DNA of 64,000 bases from NCBI GenBank assembly GCA_949289005.1, contig CASEMQ010000070.1, positions 124,001-188,000 of the forward strand, given 5' to 3'. Below the pieces are notes generated by a model. It saw nothing but the letters and a program-made list of their open reading frames with translations, was not told the origin of the DNA and did no database searches. Both the position numbers and the translations under genes were made by a program. Shown here in pieces: positions 1 through 8,329 of the stretch; position 1 is the stretch's first letter; each line of letters starts with the position of its first letter. The DNA is from an uncultured Lentisphaeraceae bacterium. Its GTDB lineage: Bacteria; Verrucomicrobiota; Kiritimatiellia; RFP12; DVOR01.

Positions 1-797
1 TCCCCGACGACCAAATCCGCCTCCAACTCGATGCGTTGCGCGCACGGGCATTGGATCAGGCCATCGGCACCAAGCTGTTGATCGACGAGGCCAAACGCCT
101 GGCCATCCCCGTCACCGGCGATGAGTTGGATGCGCAGTTCGAGACCTACGTGCGCCAATTCGGCGGCGACCGTTCCGCGTTGGAAAAGGCCATTGCCGCG
201 CAGGGACTGACCGTGGATGCCTTCAAGCAAGAGTTGCGCCAAGGCGTCATGATCAACAAGCTCATCGAACAAATCTGCTCCGCCGTCCCCCACCCCACCG
301 AGGAGGCAATTCGCGCGCATTACGAGGCCCACCAATCGGAATATGCCACGCAGGATCGCGTGCTCGCCCAGCACATCCTCGTCAAGCCTGACAGCGACAG
401 CGACGCCGACAAGGCCACCGCCCGCACCAAACTGGAGGCCATCCGTGCGCGCATCGTCTCCGGCGAGAGCACCTTCGCCGACGAAGCCGCCGCCTACAGC
501 GATTGCCCCAGCGGCAAAAACAACGGCGGCTCGCTCGGCTGGTTCGGCCGCGGCATGATGGTCAAACCCTTCGAGGATGCCGCCTTCGCCCTCGCGCTCA
601 ACACCGTCTCGGACATCCTGGAGACACCCTTCGGCTATCACATCATCGTCAAGACTGGCGAGGAAAAGGGCCACACACCCACGCTGGAGGAGATTCACGA
701 CAAAATCGCCTCCTTCCTCTTCCATGCCGCGCGCGGCCAGGCCGTCACCGACCACGTGGCTGAACTGCGCGCCAAGGCAGACGTCAAGCTGGCCTAA
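1..797 (+). CDS. Parvulin-type peptidyl-prolyl isomerase (SurA/PrsA-like), 5' end outside window
   Basis: The frame is open from the first bases of the window, so the N-terminus, including any signal peptide, is missing. The visible part starts with a helical SurA_N-like chaperone segment (about the first 95 residues). A parvulin PPIase domain follows, with the motif AQHILV, a GGSLGWF loop and a terminal FGYHIIV strand. Family knowledge: such proteins are periplasmic or secreted folding helpers that isomerise prolyl bonds in outer-membrane or exported proteins. The stop codon lies 9 bp before the preferred tex start, suggesting co-transcription. A TTG at 36 could be read as a start, but coding clearly continues upstream of it. 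The family assignment is firm; the exact role is inferred. Confidence 0.9.
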   Translation, partial: PDDQIRLQLDALRARALDQAIGTKLLIDEAKRLAIPVTGDELDAQFETYVRQFGGDRSALEKAIAAQGLTVDAFKQELRQGVMINKLIEQICSAVPHPTEEAIRAHYEAHQSEYATQDRVLAQHILVKPDSDSDADKATARTKLEAIRARIVSGESTFADEAAAYSDCPSGKNNGGSLGWFGRGMMVKPFEDAAFALALNTVSDILETPFGYHIIVKTGEEKGHTPTLEEIHDKIASFLFHAARGQAVTDHVAELRAKADVKLA

Positions 798-806
798 GGA
801 ATGCCC

Positions 807-3083
807 ATGGACATCGCGCGCTTTCTTCCGGACCTCTCCGCCGAGCTCAACATCTCGCCACGCCAAATCGAGGCCGTGGCCAAATTGCTTGAGGAAGGTT
901 GCACCATTCCCTTCATCGCGCGCTATCGCAAGGAAGCGCACGGCAACCTTGACGAGGTGCAGATCGGCGCCATTCGCGACCGGCTGGCCTACCTTCAAGA
1001 ACTTGATGCGCGCCGGGAGGCAATCCTTTCCTCCATCATCCAGCAAGACAAACTGACCGACGAACTCAAGGCCGCCATCTTGGCCTGCAAGACCCGCGCC
1101 GCGTTGGAAGACCTCTACCTGCCCTATCGCCCCAAACGCCGCACGCGCGCCGGCATCGCCCGCGAACGCGGTCTCGAGCCGTTGGCCGAACACATCCTCG
1201 CCCAGGGCGACGATGACCCGGAAACGGTGGCCGTCGCCTTCGTCGACCTCGCGCGCGAAGTGCCCGACGCCGCCGCCGCGCTGAAGGGCGCACGTGACAT
1301 CGTGGCGGAGCGCGTGGCCGAAGACGCGGACTTGCGCGGCTACGCCCGCGCATGGTTCGCCAAATACGGCATCCTGTGCGCCGCGGTCTCCGACCCGCCC
1401 CCCGCCACCCCAACGAAATACGAGCAGTACTATGACTTCCGGGAGGCCATCGCCGATATCCCCTCGCACCGCTACTTCGCCATCAAACGCGGCGAAGCCG
1501 AGGGCGTTCTGCGCGTCTCCCTCCAGGTCGATGCCGACCCCGTGCTCCAAAAGGCGCTCGAGCGGTTTGGCTTCCGCGAGACCAGTCCGTGGGCGGATGC
1601 CTTGCGGACGGCCGCGCAGGACGCGTTGCGCCGCCTGCTCGCGCCGAGCATTGAGCTGGACATCGCCGTGGAGCTCAAGCAACGGGCCGACGCGGAAGCC
1701 GTGGAGGTTTTCGCGGAGAACCTGCGCCACCTGCTGTTGCAGGCGCCGCTCGGCGAGCGCGCCGTGCTTGGCATCGACCCCGGCATCCGCACAGGCTGCA
1801 AGTGCGTGGCGCTGGATGCCACCGGCAAGTTCCTCGCGAACGCCACCATCTATCCTTCGCAAGGGCAACAGGGCGAAATCGCGGCCGCGGTCGAGCTTAT
1901 GAAACTCATCGCCCGCTTCCATCCCTATGCCATCGCCATCGGCAACGGCACCGCGGGCCGCGAGACCGAGCAATTCGTGCGCCACACCCTCTCGCGCACG
2001 GGCAATGCCGACGTCATTGTCGTCTCCGTGAGTGAATCGGGCGCCTCCGTCTATTCCGCCAGCGAGGTGGCGCGCGAGGAGTTCCCAGATTTGGATCTCA
2101 CCGTGCGCGGCGCCATCTCCATCGGCCGCCGCCTGCAAGACCCCCTTGCGGAGTTGGTGAAGATTGACCCCAAGGCCATCGGCGTGGGGCAATACCAGCA
2201 CGACGTCAGCCAAAGCCTTCTCGCCGCGAAACTCGATGAGGTCGTCGTCTCCTGCGTGAACCGCGTGGGCGTGGAACTCAACACCGCCAGCGCCCCTCTC
2301 CTCACCCGCGTCTCGGGCATCGGCCCCACCCTCGCCAAGCGCATCGTGGCCTACCGCGACGAGCACGGCGCCTTTGCCGAGCGCGGCGACCTCCTGCGCG
2401 TCCCCGGCCTTGGCGCGAAGACCTTCGAGCAATGTGCCGGCTTCCTCCGTATCCGCGAGAGCAAAAACCCGCTCGACCGCTCCGCCGTCCACCCCGAGCG
2501 CTACGCCCTCGTGCGCCGCATGGCAGAGGACGTCGGTCTGCCCCTCGACAGCTTGGTCGGTAACGAGGCCGCCATCGCCAAAATCCAGCCCAAACGCTAT
2601 GAGAGCGACGAGGTGGGCGCCCTTACCCTCCACGACATCCTCGACGAACTCCGCAAACCCGGCCGCGACCCGCGCGCCACCTTCGAGCCTCCCGCCTTCC
2701 GCGAGGACGTCTGCACCATCGAGGACGTCCGCCCCGGCATGACCCTCGAAGGCATCGTTACCAACGTAACCGCCTTCGGCGCCTTCGTGGACATCGGCGT
2801 CCACCAAGACGGCCTCGTCCACGTCTCCGAACTCTCCGACCGCTTCGTGCGCGACCCCGCCGAGGTCGTCAAGACCGGCGACCGCATCAAGGTGCGCGTC
2901 CTGGATGTCGACCTCGCCCGCCGCCGCATTTCCCTCTCCGCCCGCTCCGGCGGCGGCAAGGGCGGTCGCGGCGACAAAGGCGCCCCACCCCGGCGCGGCG
3001 CCCAAGGCAACGGACGCCCCGGCGGTGCGCCCCGCCCGCGACGCGACGCGGGCTTCGCCAACAACCCCTTCGCCAACCTCTGA
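807..3083 (+). CDS. tex: Tex, S1-domain RNA-binding transcription accessory protein
   Basis: About 758 residues, the usual length for Tex. In order it has the helical Tex N-terminal domain, a YqgF/RNase H-like domain (GIDPGIRTG motif near residue 325), helix-hairpin-helix segments (GIGPTLAKRI and VPGLGAKTFEQ) and a C-terminal S1 domain (GIVTNVTAFGAFVDIG). The last 45 residues are rich in Gly, Arg and Pro, a basic tail probably adding RNA affinity. Tex binds nucleic acids and affects transcription in the cytoplasm. I chose ATG 807 over ATG 801 because an AAGGA sequence at 796-800 leaves no spacing for 801 but 6 nt for 807. The next gene starts 2 bp after the stop. Confidence 0.95.
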   Translation: MDIARFLPDLSAELNISPRQIEAVAKLLEEGCTIPFIARYRKEAHGNLDEVQIGAIRDRLAYLQELDARREAILSSIIQQDKLTDELKAAILACKTRAALEDLYLPYRPKRRTRAGIARERGLEPLAEHILAQGDDDPETVAVAFVDLAREVPDAAAALKGARDIVAERVAEDADLRGYARAWFAKYGILCAAVSDPPPATPTKYEQYYDFREAIADIPSHRYFAIKRGEAEGVLRVSLQVDADPVLQKALERFGFRETSPWADALRTAAQDALRRLLAPSIELDIAVELKQRADAEAVEVFAENLRHLLLQAPLGERAVLGIDPGIRTGCKCVALDATGKFLANATIYPSQGQQGEIAAAVELMKLIARFHPYAIAIGNGTAGRETEQFVRHTLSRTGNADVIVVSVSESGASVYSASEVAREEFPDLDLTVRGAISIGRRLQDPLAELVKIDPKAIGVGQYQHDVSQSLLAAKLDEVVVSCVNRVGVELNTASAPLLTRVSGIGPTLAKRIVAYRDEHGAFAERGDLLRVPGLGAKTFEQCAGFLRIRESKNPLDRSAVHPERYALVRRMAEDVGLPLDSLVGNEAAIAKIQPKRYESDEVGALTLHDILDELRKPGRDPRATFEPPAFREDVCTIEDVRPGMTLEGIVTNVTAFGAFVDIGVHQDGLVHVSELSDRFVRDPAEVVKTGDRIKVRVLDVDLARRRISLSARSGGGKGGRGDKGAPPRRGAQGNGRPGGAPRPRRDAGFANNPFANL

Positions 3084-3085
3084 TC

Positions 3086-4036
3086 ATGGAACTCATCCTT
3101 GCGCCGTTGCGCGGCGTGACCGGTCTCCCTTTCCGCCGCGCCCTGTGTGCGCACCTGGGCGGCGTGGATTGCGCGGTCGCCCCCTTCATCGCCACGGTGC
3201 AGGGCCCGCGCGTCAAACCCGAAATCCTGCGCGGTATCGACCCCTCCGCCCAACCTCCCGGCCTCCCGCTCGTCCCGCAAGTCATCGGCAAAGACCCGGC
3301 GCAACTCCGCGTCATGCTCCGCGCCATGCGGGCCCTCGGCTACGCGGACATCGACCTCAACGCCGGCTGCCCCTGGCCCTTCGTGGCCAAGAAAGGCCGC
3401 GGCGCGGGACTGCTGCGCGATGAGTCCGTCCTCGCCGCCATGCTCGAGGCCGGGTGCGACGAACTCGGCCCCGGCCATTTCTCCCTCAAGGTGCGTCTGG
3501 GGCTTGATGCCCCCACCCTCTTGAACAAACGCCTCCCCCTCATCCAAACCTTCCCCCTGCGCGAACTCTGCGTCCACCCGCGCACCGCCAAACAAATGTA
3601 CGAGGGAACGGTCGACCTCGAAGCCTTCGCCCGTGTGGCCGAAGCGTGCTCGCTCCCGATCGTCTACAACGGCGACATCCGAACCCTCGCAGACTTCCGC
3701 CGCCTCGCCGCGCGCTTCCCGAACGTTTTGCGTTGGATGCTTGGCCGTGGCCTCGTGGCCAATCCCTTTCTCGCCGAAAGCGTTCACGCCGGCCACGACA
3801 CCCGTGACATTGAGCGTTTCCGTGCCTGGCACGCCGATCTGCTCGCCGAGAACGCGGCCGTCTCTTCCGGCGACCATGCACTCCTCGGCCACCTCAAGGA
3901 AACCTGGTCCTACCTGTGCGCCTCCTTCCAAGACGGCCAACGCCTCTGGGACGCTCTCAAACTCACCCGCACCCGCGCCGAGTTCGAGCGTATCCTTGCC
4001 CTTACGCACCTTCGCTGGCGCGACATCCCCTGCTGA
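3086..4036 (+). CDS. tRNA-dihydrouridine synthase family protein
   Basis: A 316-residue TIM-barrel flavoprotein of the Dus family. The N-terminus LAPLRGVTG resembles the FMN-phosphate region, and NAGCPWPFVAKKGRGAGLL near residue 93 carries the catalytic Cys. HPRTAKQMYEG and YNGDIRT supply conserved late-barrel motifs. Dus enzymes reduce specific uridines of tRNA to dihydrouridine with NADPH and FMN. The start lies 2 bp after the tex stop, so it is probably translated from the same message. I cannot say which tRNA position is modified. The gene is convergent with the YczE-like gene, with only 36 bp between them. Confidence 0.85.
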   Translation: MELILAPLRGVTGLPFRRALCAHLGGVDCAVAPFIATVQGPRVKPEILRGIDPSAQPPGLPLVPQVIGKDPAQLRVMLRAMRALGYADIDLNAGCPWPFVAKKGRGAGLLRDESVLAAMLEAGCDELGPGHFSLKVRLGLDAPTLLNKRLPLIQTFPLRELCVHPRTAKQMYEGTVDLEAFARVAEACSLPIVYNGDIRTLADFRRLAARFPNVLRWMLGRGLVANPFLAESVHAGHDTRDIERFRAWHADLLAENAAVSSGDHALLGHLKETWSYLCASFQDGQRLWDALKLTRTRAEFERILALTHLRWRDIPC

Positions 4037-4072
4037 CGAAACCGTTCCCCCACCCCGTCGTCCGCCGTTCGC

Positions 4073-4723
4073 TCAGGCGAAAAGCCACCGGCGCACCGGG
4101 CGCAACAACGGCACCAGCCACCGCAGGCTGAGCCCCACGGCAAAGGCCGCGACGATTGTCCCCTCGCGCAAACCACGCACCGCGTGCAACGCCACCAACG
4201 ACAACACCAACGACACCGCCACCAAACTGACGTCAAATCCCATCTTGGTCCACGCGAAGCGTGTGCGCGTCACGCGGCACAACGCCTTGACGATTCCTTC
4301 GCCCGGGTTGAAAATCAGGTCCGCGTGGATTTGCAGGGCAATGCCCGCGGCCATCACCACGCTCCCCACGACCACCTCCGCCAATCGCCCCCAATACGCG
4401 CTCGGCACCCACAGCCCGCCGACCCACATCCCCAAATCGATAAACACCCCAAAGAGCAACACCACCCCCAATTGCCCAAACTGCGTCACCGGAAAGTCGC
4501 GTCGCAAAAGCGCCACCTGCCCCAACACGAAAAACACATTCACCACGAACGTCGTCATCCCAAAGGTCAGCGGCGTCAGAAACGTCACCACATAGGGCAA
4601 CGACGAAATGGGCGAGGTGCCCAGCCCCGCGCGCGTCGTCAGTGCCACGCCAAAACCCGCGAGCGCCAAACCGCACGCCAATACCAAACATTGTCGGATG
4701 AAACTCGGATGATAATGCCTCAT
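4073..4723 (-). CDS. YczE/YyaS/YitT-type integral membrane protein
   Basis: A 216-residue protein with about five hydrophobic segments and almost no soluble part. The stretch AGFGVALTTRAGLGTSP near residue 22 and FNPGEGIVKAL near residue 138 are the hallmark repeats of the YczE/YitT-like family (DUF6198-type). Members are inner-membrane proteins of uncertain transport or regulatory function. It is a single gene on the minus strand with its own promoter. An AAAGGGA ribosome-binding site sits about 6 nt before the ATG. No substrate can be inferred. Confidence 0.75.
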   Translation of the reverse strand: MRHYHPSFIRQCLVLACGLALAGFGVALTTRAGLGTSPISSLPYVVTFLTPLTFGMTTFVVNVFFVLGQVALLRRDFPVTQFGQLGVVLLFGVFIDLGMWVGGLWVPSAYWGRLAEVVVGSVVMAAGIALQIHADLIFNPGEGIVKALCRVTRTRFAWTKMGFDVSLVAVSLVLSLVALHAVRGLREGTIVAAFAVGLSLRWLVPLLRPVRRWLFA

Positions 4724-4744
4724 GGATTTCCCTTTGGCCTCCGC

Positions 4745-4773
4745 ATTTTAGCACGCGTCCCCCCGCGTGTGAA
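4745..4773 (-). promoter_or_regulatory. Sigma70-type promoter of the YczE-like gene
   Basis: On the minus strand TTCACA and TAAAAT are separated by exactly 17 bp, with the -10 box 21 bp upstream of the ATG. The only other reading frames in 4724-4975 are weak and run into the antisense of rfbD. Confidence 0.5.
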
Positions 4774-4975
4774 GCAAAAAATTGCTGCCTGTCGTGTGGA
4801 TGCCCAACGTGGACGGAAAAGGTATAGATGTGGAGGATGAAAAAGAACGCAAGCAAAAGGCAACTCGCCGCGCGTTTGACGGTGGGTTGGTTCGTGATAC
4901 GGCAAAACAGCTCTCCGAGGGCGCCAACTCGGCGCTCGGGGTCATGGAGCGGCAGGAGAGGAGCCGGGCAAGGCT

Positions 4976-5836
4976 CTATGAATTGTGGTCAGGCGTGGTG
5001 GAGAAGAAGCGGGCGAGGGCGTCTTGCCAGGCGGGCATGGGGGGAAGGCCGACGGCGCGGAGTTTGTCTTTGGAGAGGGCGGACCAATGGGGGCGATGCG
5101 CGGGGCGGGGGAATGCCTCGGTGGTGCAGGGTTCGACGGGGGTGTCGAGGTGAGCCAGGCGAAGGATTTCTTTGGCGAAGCCGAACCAGGTGGTGGTGCC
5201 TTCGCAGGTGAGGTGGAAGGTGCCACGCAGGTCCGGGCGTTCAAGGAAGGCCGTAAGGGCGTCCGCCAAGGCTTGGGTGGAGGTGGGATTGCCGTGCTGG
5301 TCATCGACCACGCGGAGCGGTTTGGCAGGGTTTGCGCGGGCCGCGCGCAGGATGACGTGGAGGAAGCTGGGGCCGCCGGGACCGTAGAGCCAGGCGGTTC
5401 GGGCGATGACGTGGTTGGGGCAAAGGTCGCGGATAGCCGCTTCGCCCGCGCGTTTGCTGGCGCCGTAAACGGTATTGGGGGCGACGGGGTCGTCTTCGTG
5501 GCGATCGCCGGGGCGGTCGCCGGCGAAGACGTAGTCGGTGGAGATGGCGAGGAGGCGCGCGTTGAGGGCGGCACAGGCTCGGGCAACGTTTGCGGAGCCT
5601 TCGGCGTTGAGCAGGAAGGCACGTTCACGCGCCGTTTCGCAGGCATCCACGTTGGTCATCGCGGCGCAGTGCACGACCGTTTCCGGCCGGAAGTCCTCGA
5701 AGACGGCGGCGAGGGAGTCGGGGCGGGTGATGTCCGTCTCCGGGAGGTCGGCCACCGCCACCGTGTGCGTGCCCACCCAAGAACGTTGCAAGGTGCGGCC
5801 CAGCATACCACGGCCGCCGGTAATCAGGATTCTCAT
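4976..5836 (-). CDS. rfbD: dTDP-4-dehydrorhamnose reductase
   Basis: A 286-residue extended short-chain dehydrogenase. It opens with the Rossmann motif GGRGMLGRTL; STDYVFAGD and the catalytic YGASKRAGE (Tyr-x3-Lys) follow. WLYGPGG and FHLTCEG are typical of RfbD/RmlD. The enzyme reduces dTDP-4-keto-L-rhamnose to dTDP-L-rhamnose with NAD(P)H, giving rhamnose for cell-surface polysaccharide. I chose the ATG at 5836 because the Rossmann strand starts there; the frame is open further upstream, but that part is antisense-like sequence inside the neighbour. It begins 5 bp after the stop of the acyltransferase gene, so the two are probably co-transcribed. No other rml genes are in the window. Confidence 0.92.
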   Translation of the reverse strand: MRILITGGRGMLGRTLQRSWVGTHTVAVADLPETDITRPDSLAAVFEDFRPETVVHCAAMTNVDACETARERAFLLNAEGSANVARACAALNARLLAISTDYVFAGDRPGDRHEDDPVAPNTVYGASKRAGEAAIRDLCPNHVIARTAWLYGPGGPSFLHVILRAARANPAKPLRVVDDQHGNPTSTQALADALTAFLERPDLRGTFHLTCEGTTTWFGFAKEILRLAHLDTPVEPCTTEAFPRPAHRPHWSALSKDKLRAVGLPPMPAWQDALARFFSTTPDHNS

Positions 5837-5841
5837 TGCGT

Positions 5842-7674
5842 TTATCCTTCCCGCGGTGCGGAGATGTACGCCTCGTACATCTCTTTGCCCATGTAGCGAA
5901 TCACATCGCGTGGGGGCAATTTTAGCAAATCCACGATGATGAGCCCATCGACCACGGTGCCGAAATCGGGGTCTACGTTGAAGGCGGCGATGCGCCCGCC
6001 CAGTTTGAGATATTGTCGGATGAGCACAGGCATCTCGCGGCGGCCTTCCTCGATTTCGGAAAGGGCGGTGTTGATGTCGGCCTCCGAGCGCAAGAAGTCC
6101 GCGTAATCCGGGTGACGCCATTCCACGAAATGGGGGCGCTTGGGCGGCAGGCGCGGGGAGACCCATTTGGCGAGGCGCCAATCGAAGCAGCGGGCGCGCA
6201 GATACTCGATGAGCATGTCGCGCGAGGCTTGGCGGAAGTCATGCGAGATGCTGACGGGGCCAAAGAGAACCGTGTAGCGCGGGTGTCTGGCCAAGAAGGT
6301 GAGCACGCCGCGCCACAGGAGGAGGAGCGGCGCGAAGGCGCGTTGATAGCTCGGGCGCACGAAGGAACGCCCCAACTCCACGGCCGGCCCGGGCAGGTGC
6401 CCCAGGAAGCGTTCGTCGAAACGAAAGAGCGTACGCGTGTAGAGCGCGGAAAGACCGGCGGTCTCCGCCAAAACGTCCGAAAGCGCCAAACGGTAGCACC
6501 CCACGATTTCCCGTCGCTCGCGTTGCCACAGGATGAGTTGGTAGTAGGCTGCGTCAAACTCGTCCGTATCCAAGTCGCGCCCCGTGCCCTCGCCCACGGC
6601 ACGAAAGGTGAGTTCGCGCAAGCGGCCAATCTCGCGGAGGGTGCAGGGGATGTCGCGTCCTTGCGCGGCGAAGACCTCGTAGGCATCCACCGCGCAGAGT
6701 TTGGCCTCATCAGGCAGGGCGCGGAGTTCCGCCTCCACGCGATTGGGATCGACCGGGGGGATGATGGGGGCGTTCTCGCGCTCCTCGTTGTCCAGGGTCA
6801 GGCGGCGCATTCGCTCCGAGAAGCGCGAGACCCCTACCCTGCCGGCCAAGAGGAAGGTGCGAAAGCGCAGGTAGCGCAGTGCGTCCGCGTCGGCCGAAAA
6901 ACGCTTGAAGAGCATGGCGGAGGCGATGGGCGCACCCACGCGCAACTCCAGGTTGCGCCGTCGGCGGCGGATCATCTCGCGCGGCAGGAGAAGCGTACGC
7001 AGGCGCGGATGGATTTTGCCGACGAGGTGGAAGAGGAAGGAGGCAGAGCCCGGCACGAAGACCGGCAGGAAGGCGATGGGCACCTTGACGTGACGCGCGA
7101 GGGTCATCAGCGAGACGTGCCACTCCGGGTCGCGCACATGGAAGGCGCGCGGCGCGAAACTGGCCACCTCGCCCGCGGGGAAAACGATCAACGCTTTGCC
7201 ATCGCGCAGCCACTGGAATGCCCGGCGCAAGGCGTTGACGTTCCGCGCCACCGCGCCCTGCCCGCCGAAGGGATCCACGAAGAACATGTCGGGACGTAAT
7301 TCCGGGATGCGCGCCAAAATGTAGTTGGCCATGACCCTGACATCCGGTCGGCGGCTCCGCACCAGCTCCAGAAGCGCCAAGCCTTCGATGGCGCCGAAGG
7401 GGTGGTTGGCCACGACCATGAGCGCACCTTCGGCGGGAATCTTCGCGGTGTCCTCCGGTGTCACGACCGTCCGCACCTCCATCTCCGCCAAAATCCGGTG
7501 CGGGAAGGAGCCGGGGCGTGGGTTGCGCTTGATGCGTTCGTAAATCCCATTCAAGCGTCGCAGGCCGAGCGCGGACTCGATGGCGCCATGCGCCCAACGG
7601 AGCAACCACCGCGCGAGCGGCCGCCGAAAGGAGCGCCACGGGATGGCGTAGATTGCCTCTGCCTGCTGTGCCAT
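5842..7674 (-). CDS. Bifunctional acyltransferase, OlsF-like (PlsC-type domain fused to hemolysin/OlsB-type GNAT domain)
   Basis: A 610-residue fusion. The N-terminal half has a lysophospholipid acyltransferase core: NHPFGAIEG near residue 90 (variant of the HPxGxxE motif), then FVDPFGGQGA and VFPAGEVASF. The C-terminal half (about 330-530) resembles OlsB/hemolysin-like N-acyltransferases, with CYRLALSD and ELGRSFVRPSYQR. Family knowledge: OlsF-type fusions make ornithine or other aminolipids by N- then O-acylation. The substrate here is inferred, not shown. A TATAGT sequence ends 11 nt before the ATG and no Shine-Dalgarno sequence lies between. The gene lies between coaB and rfbD, transcribed the same way. 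Confidence 0.75.
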   Translation of the reverse strand: MAQQAEAIYAIPWRSFRRPLARWLLRWAHGAIESALGLRRLNGIYERIKRNPRPGSFPHRILAEMEVRTVVTPEDTAKIPAEGALMVVANHPFGAIEGLALLELVRSRRPDVRVMANYILARIPELRPDMFFVDPFGGQGAVARNVNALRRAFQWLRDGKALIVFPAGEVASFAPRAFHVRDPEWHVSLMTLARHVKVPIAFLPVFVPGSASFLFHLVGKIHPRLRTLLLPREMIRRRRRNLELRVGAPIASAMLFKRFSADADALRYLRFRTFLLAGRVGVSRFSERMRRLTLDNEERENAPIIPPVDPNRVEAELRALPDEAKLCAVDAYEVFAAQGRDIPCTLREIGRLRELTFRAVGEGTGRDLDTDEFDAAYYQLILWQRERREIVGCYRLALSDVLAETAGLSALYTRTLFRFDERFLGHLPGPAVELGRSFVRPSYQRAFAPLLLLWRGVLTFLARHPRYTVLFGPVSISHDFRQASRDMLIEYLRARCFDWRLAKWVSPRLPPKRPHFVEWRHPDYADFLRSEADINTALSEIEEGRREMPVLIRQYLKLGGRIAAFNVDPDFGTVVDGLIIVDLLKLPPRDVIRYMGKEMYEAYISAPREG

Positions 7675-7702
7675 ATGGCCATATACTATAGCACAGGTTG
7701 GG

Positions 7703-8329
7703 TCACAGGCTCTGTAAGCATTCGATTAGTCTTTGCGCCACTTCATGTTTCGAGAGCAGGGGGAGCGCTTCGCGCCGGCCGTCCGGAAAGAAGAGGGTGA
7801 CGCGGTTGGTTTCCACGGCGAAGCCGGCGCCCGGGGTCGTCACGTCGTTGGCCACGATGAGATCCAACCCCTTCTCGCGCAGTTTTCGTGTGGCCTCGGC
7901 GGTGGGCTCCCCTGTCTCCGCGGCAAAACCGACGAAGCGTCGAGCGCCTTTGAGCGGGCGAATCGTCTTGAGGATGTCCGGATTCGGCACCAGGCGCAAA
8001 ACGCCGTCCATGACGTTTTTTTTGAGTTTGGTGGGGGCGCATGTTTCGGGGCGCCAATCTGCCACGGCTGCGGCGGAGACGTAGATCTCGCAGGCCGGGA
8101 GTTCACGTTCCACGGCGGCCAACATCTCCAGTGCCGTCGTCACGTCCACGCGGCGGACGCCGGGGGGCGTTGGAAGAGAGACAGGGCCGGCAATAAGCGT
8201 TACCGAGTGACCGGCTTCGGCGGCGGCCTGCGCCACGGCGAAGCCCATCTTGCCGGTGGAGCGGTTGGAGATGAAGCGCACGGGGTCGATGGGTTCGCGC
8301 GTGGGGCCCGCGGTAACCAGCACGTTCAT
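7703..8329 (-). CDS. coaB: Stand-alone phosphopantothenoylcysteine synthetase (CoaB domain)
   Basis: A 208-residue protein matching only the CoaB half of the usual CoaBC (Dfp) protein. Motifs are [34 protein letters not shown], the KLKK motif and NPDILKTI. It joins cysteine to 4'-phosphopantothenate in coenzyme A synthesis. The flavin-binding decarboxylase domain (CoaC), normally fused upstream, is absent, so it must be encoded elsewhere. The start shares 4 bp (ATGA) with the stop of the upstream GH110-like gene, an odd functional pairing that suggests translational coupling. Confidence 0.9.
   Translation of the reverse strand: MNVLVTAGPTREPIDPVRFISNRSTGKMGFAVAQAAAEAGHSVTLIAGPVSLPTPPGVRRVDVTTALEMLAAVERELPACEIYVSAAAVADWRPETCAPTKLKKNVMDGVLRLVPNPDILKTIRPLKGARRFVGFAAETGEPTAEATRKLREKGLDLIVANDVTTPGAGFAVETNRVTLFFPDGRREALPLLSKHEVAQRLIECLQSL

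Noticed and set aside
4828..5211. A frame starting MWRMKKNASKRQLAARL with a GGTATAGATG-like -10 upstream
   Set aside because: It lacks a good -35 box and ribosome-binding site, and most of it is antisense to rfbD.
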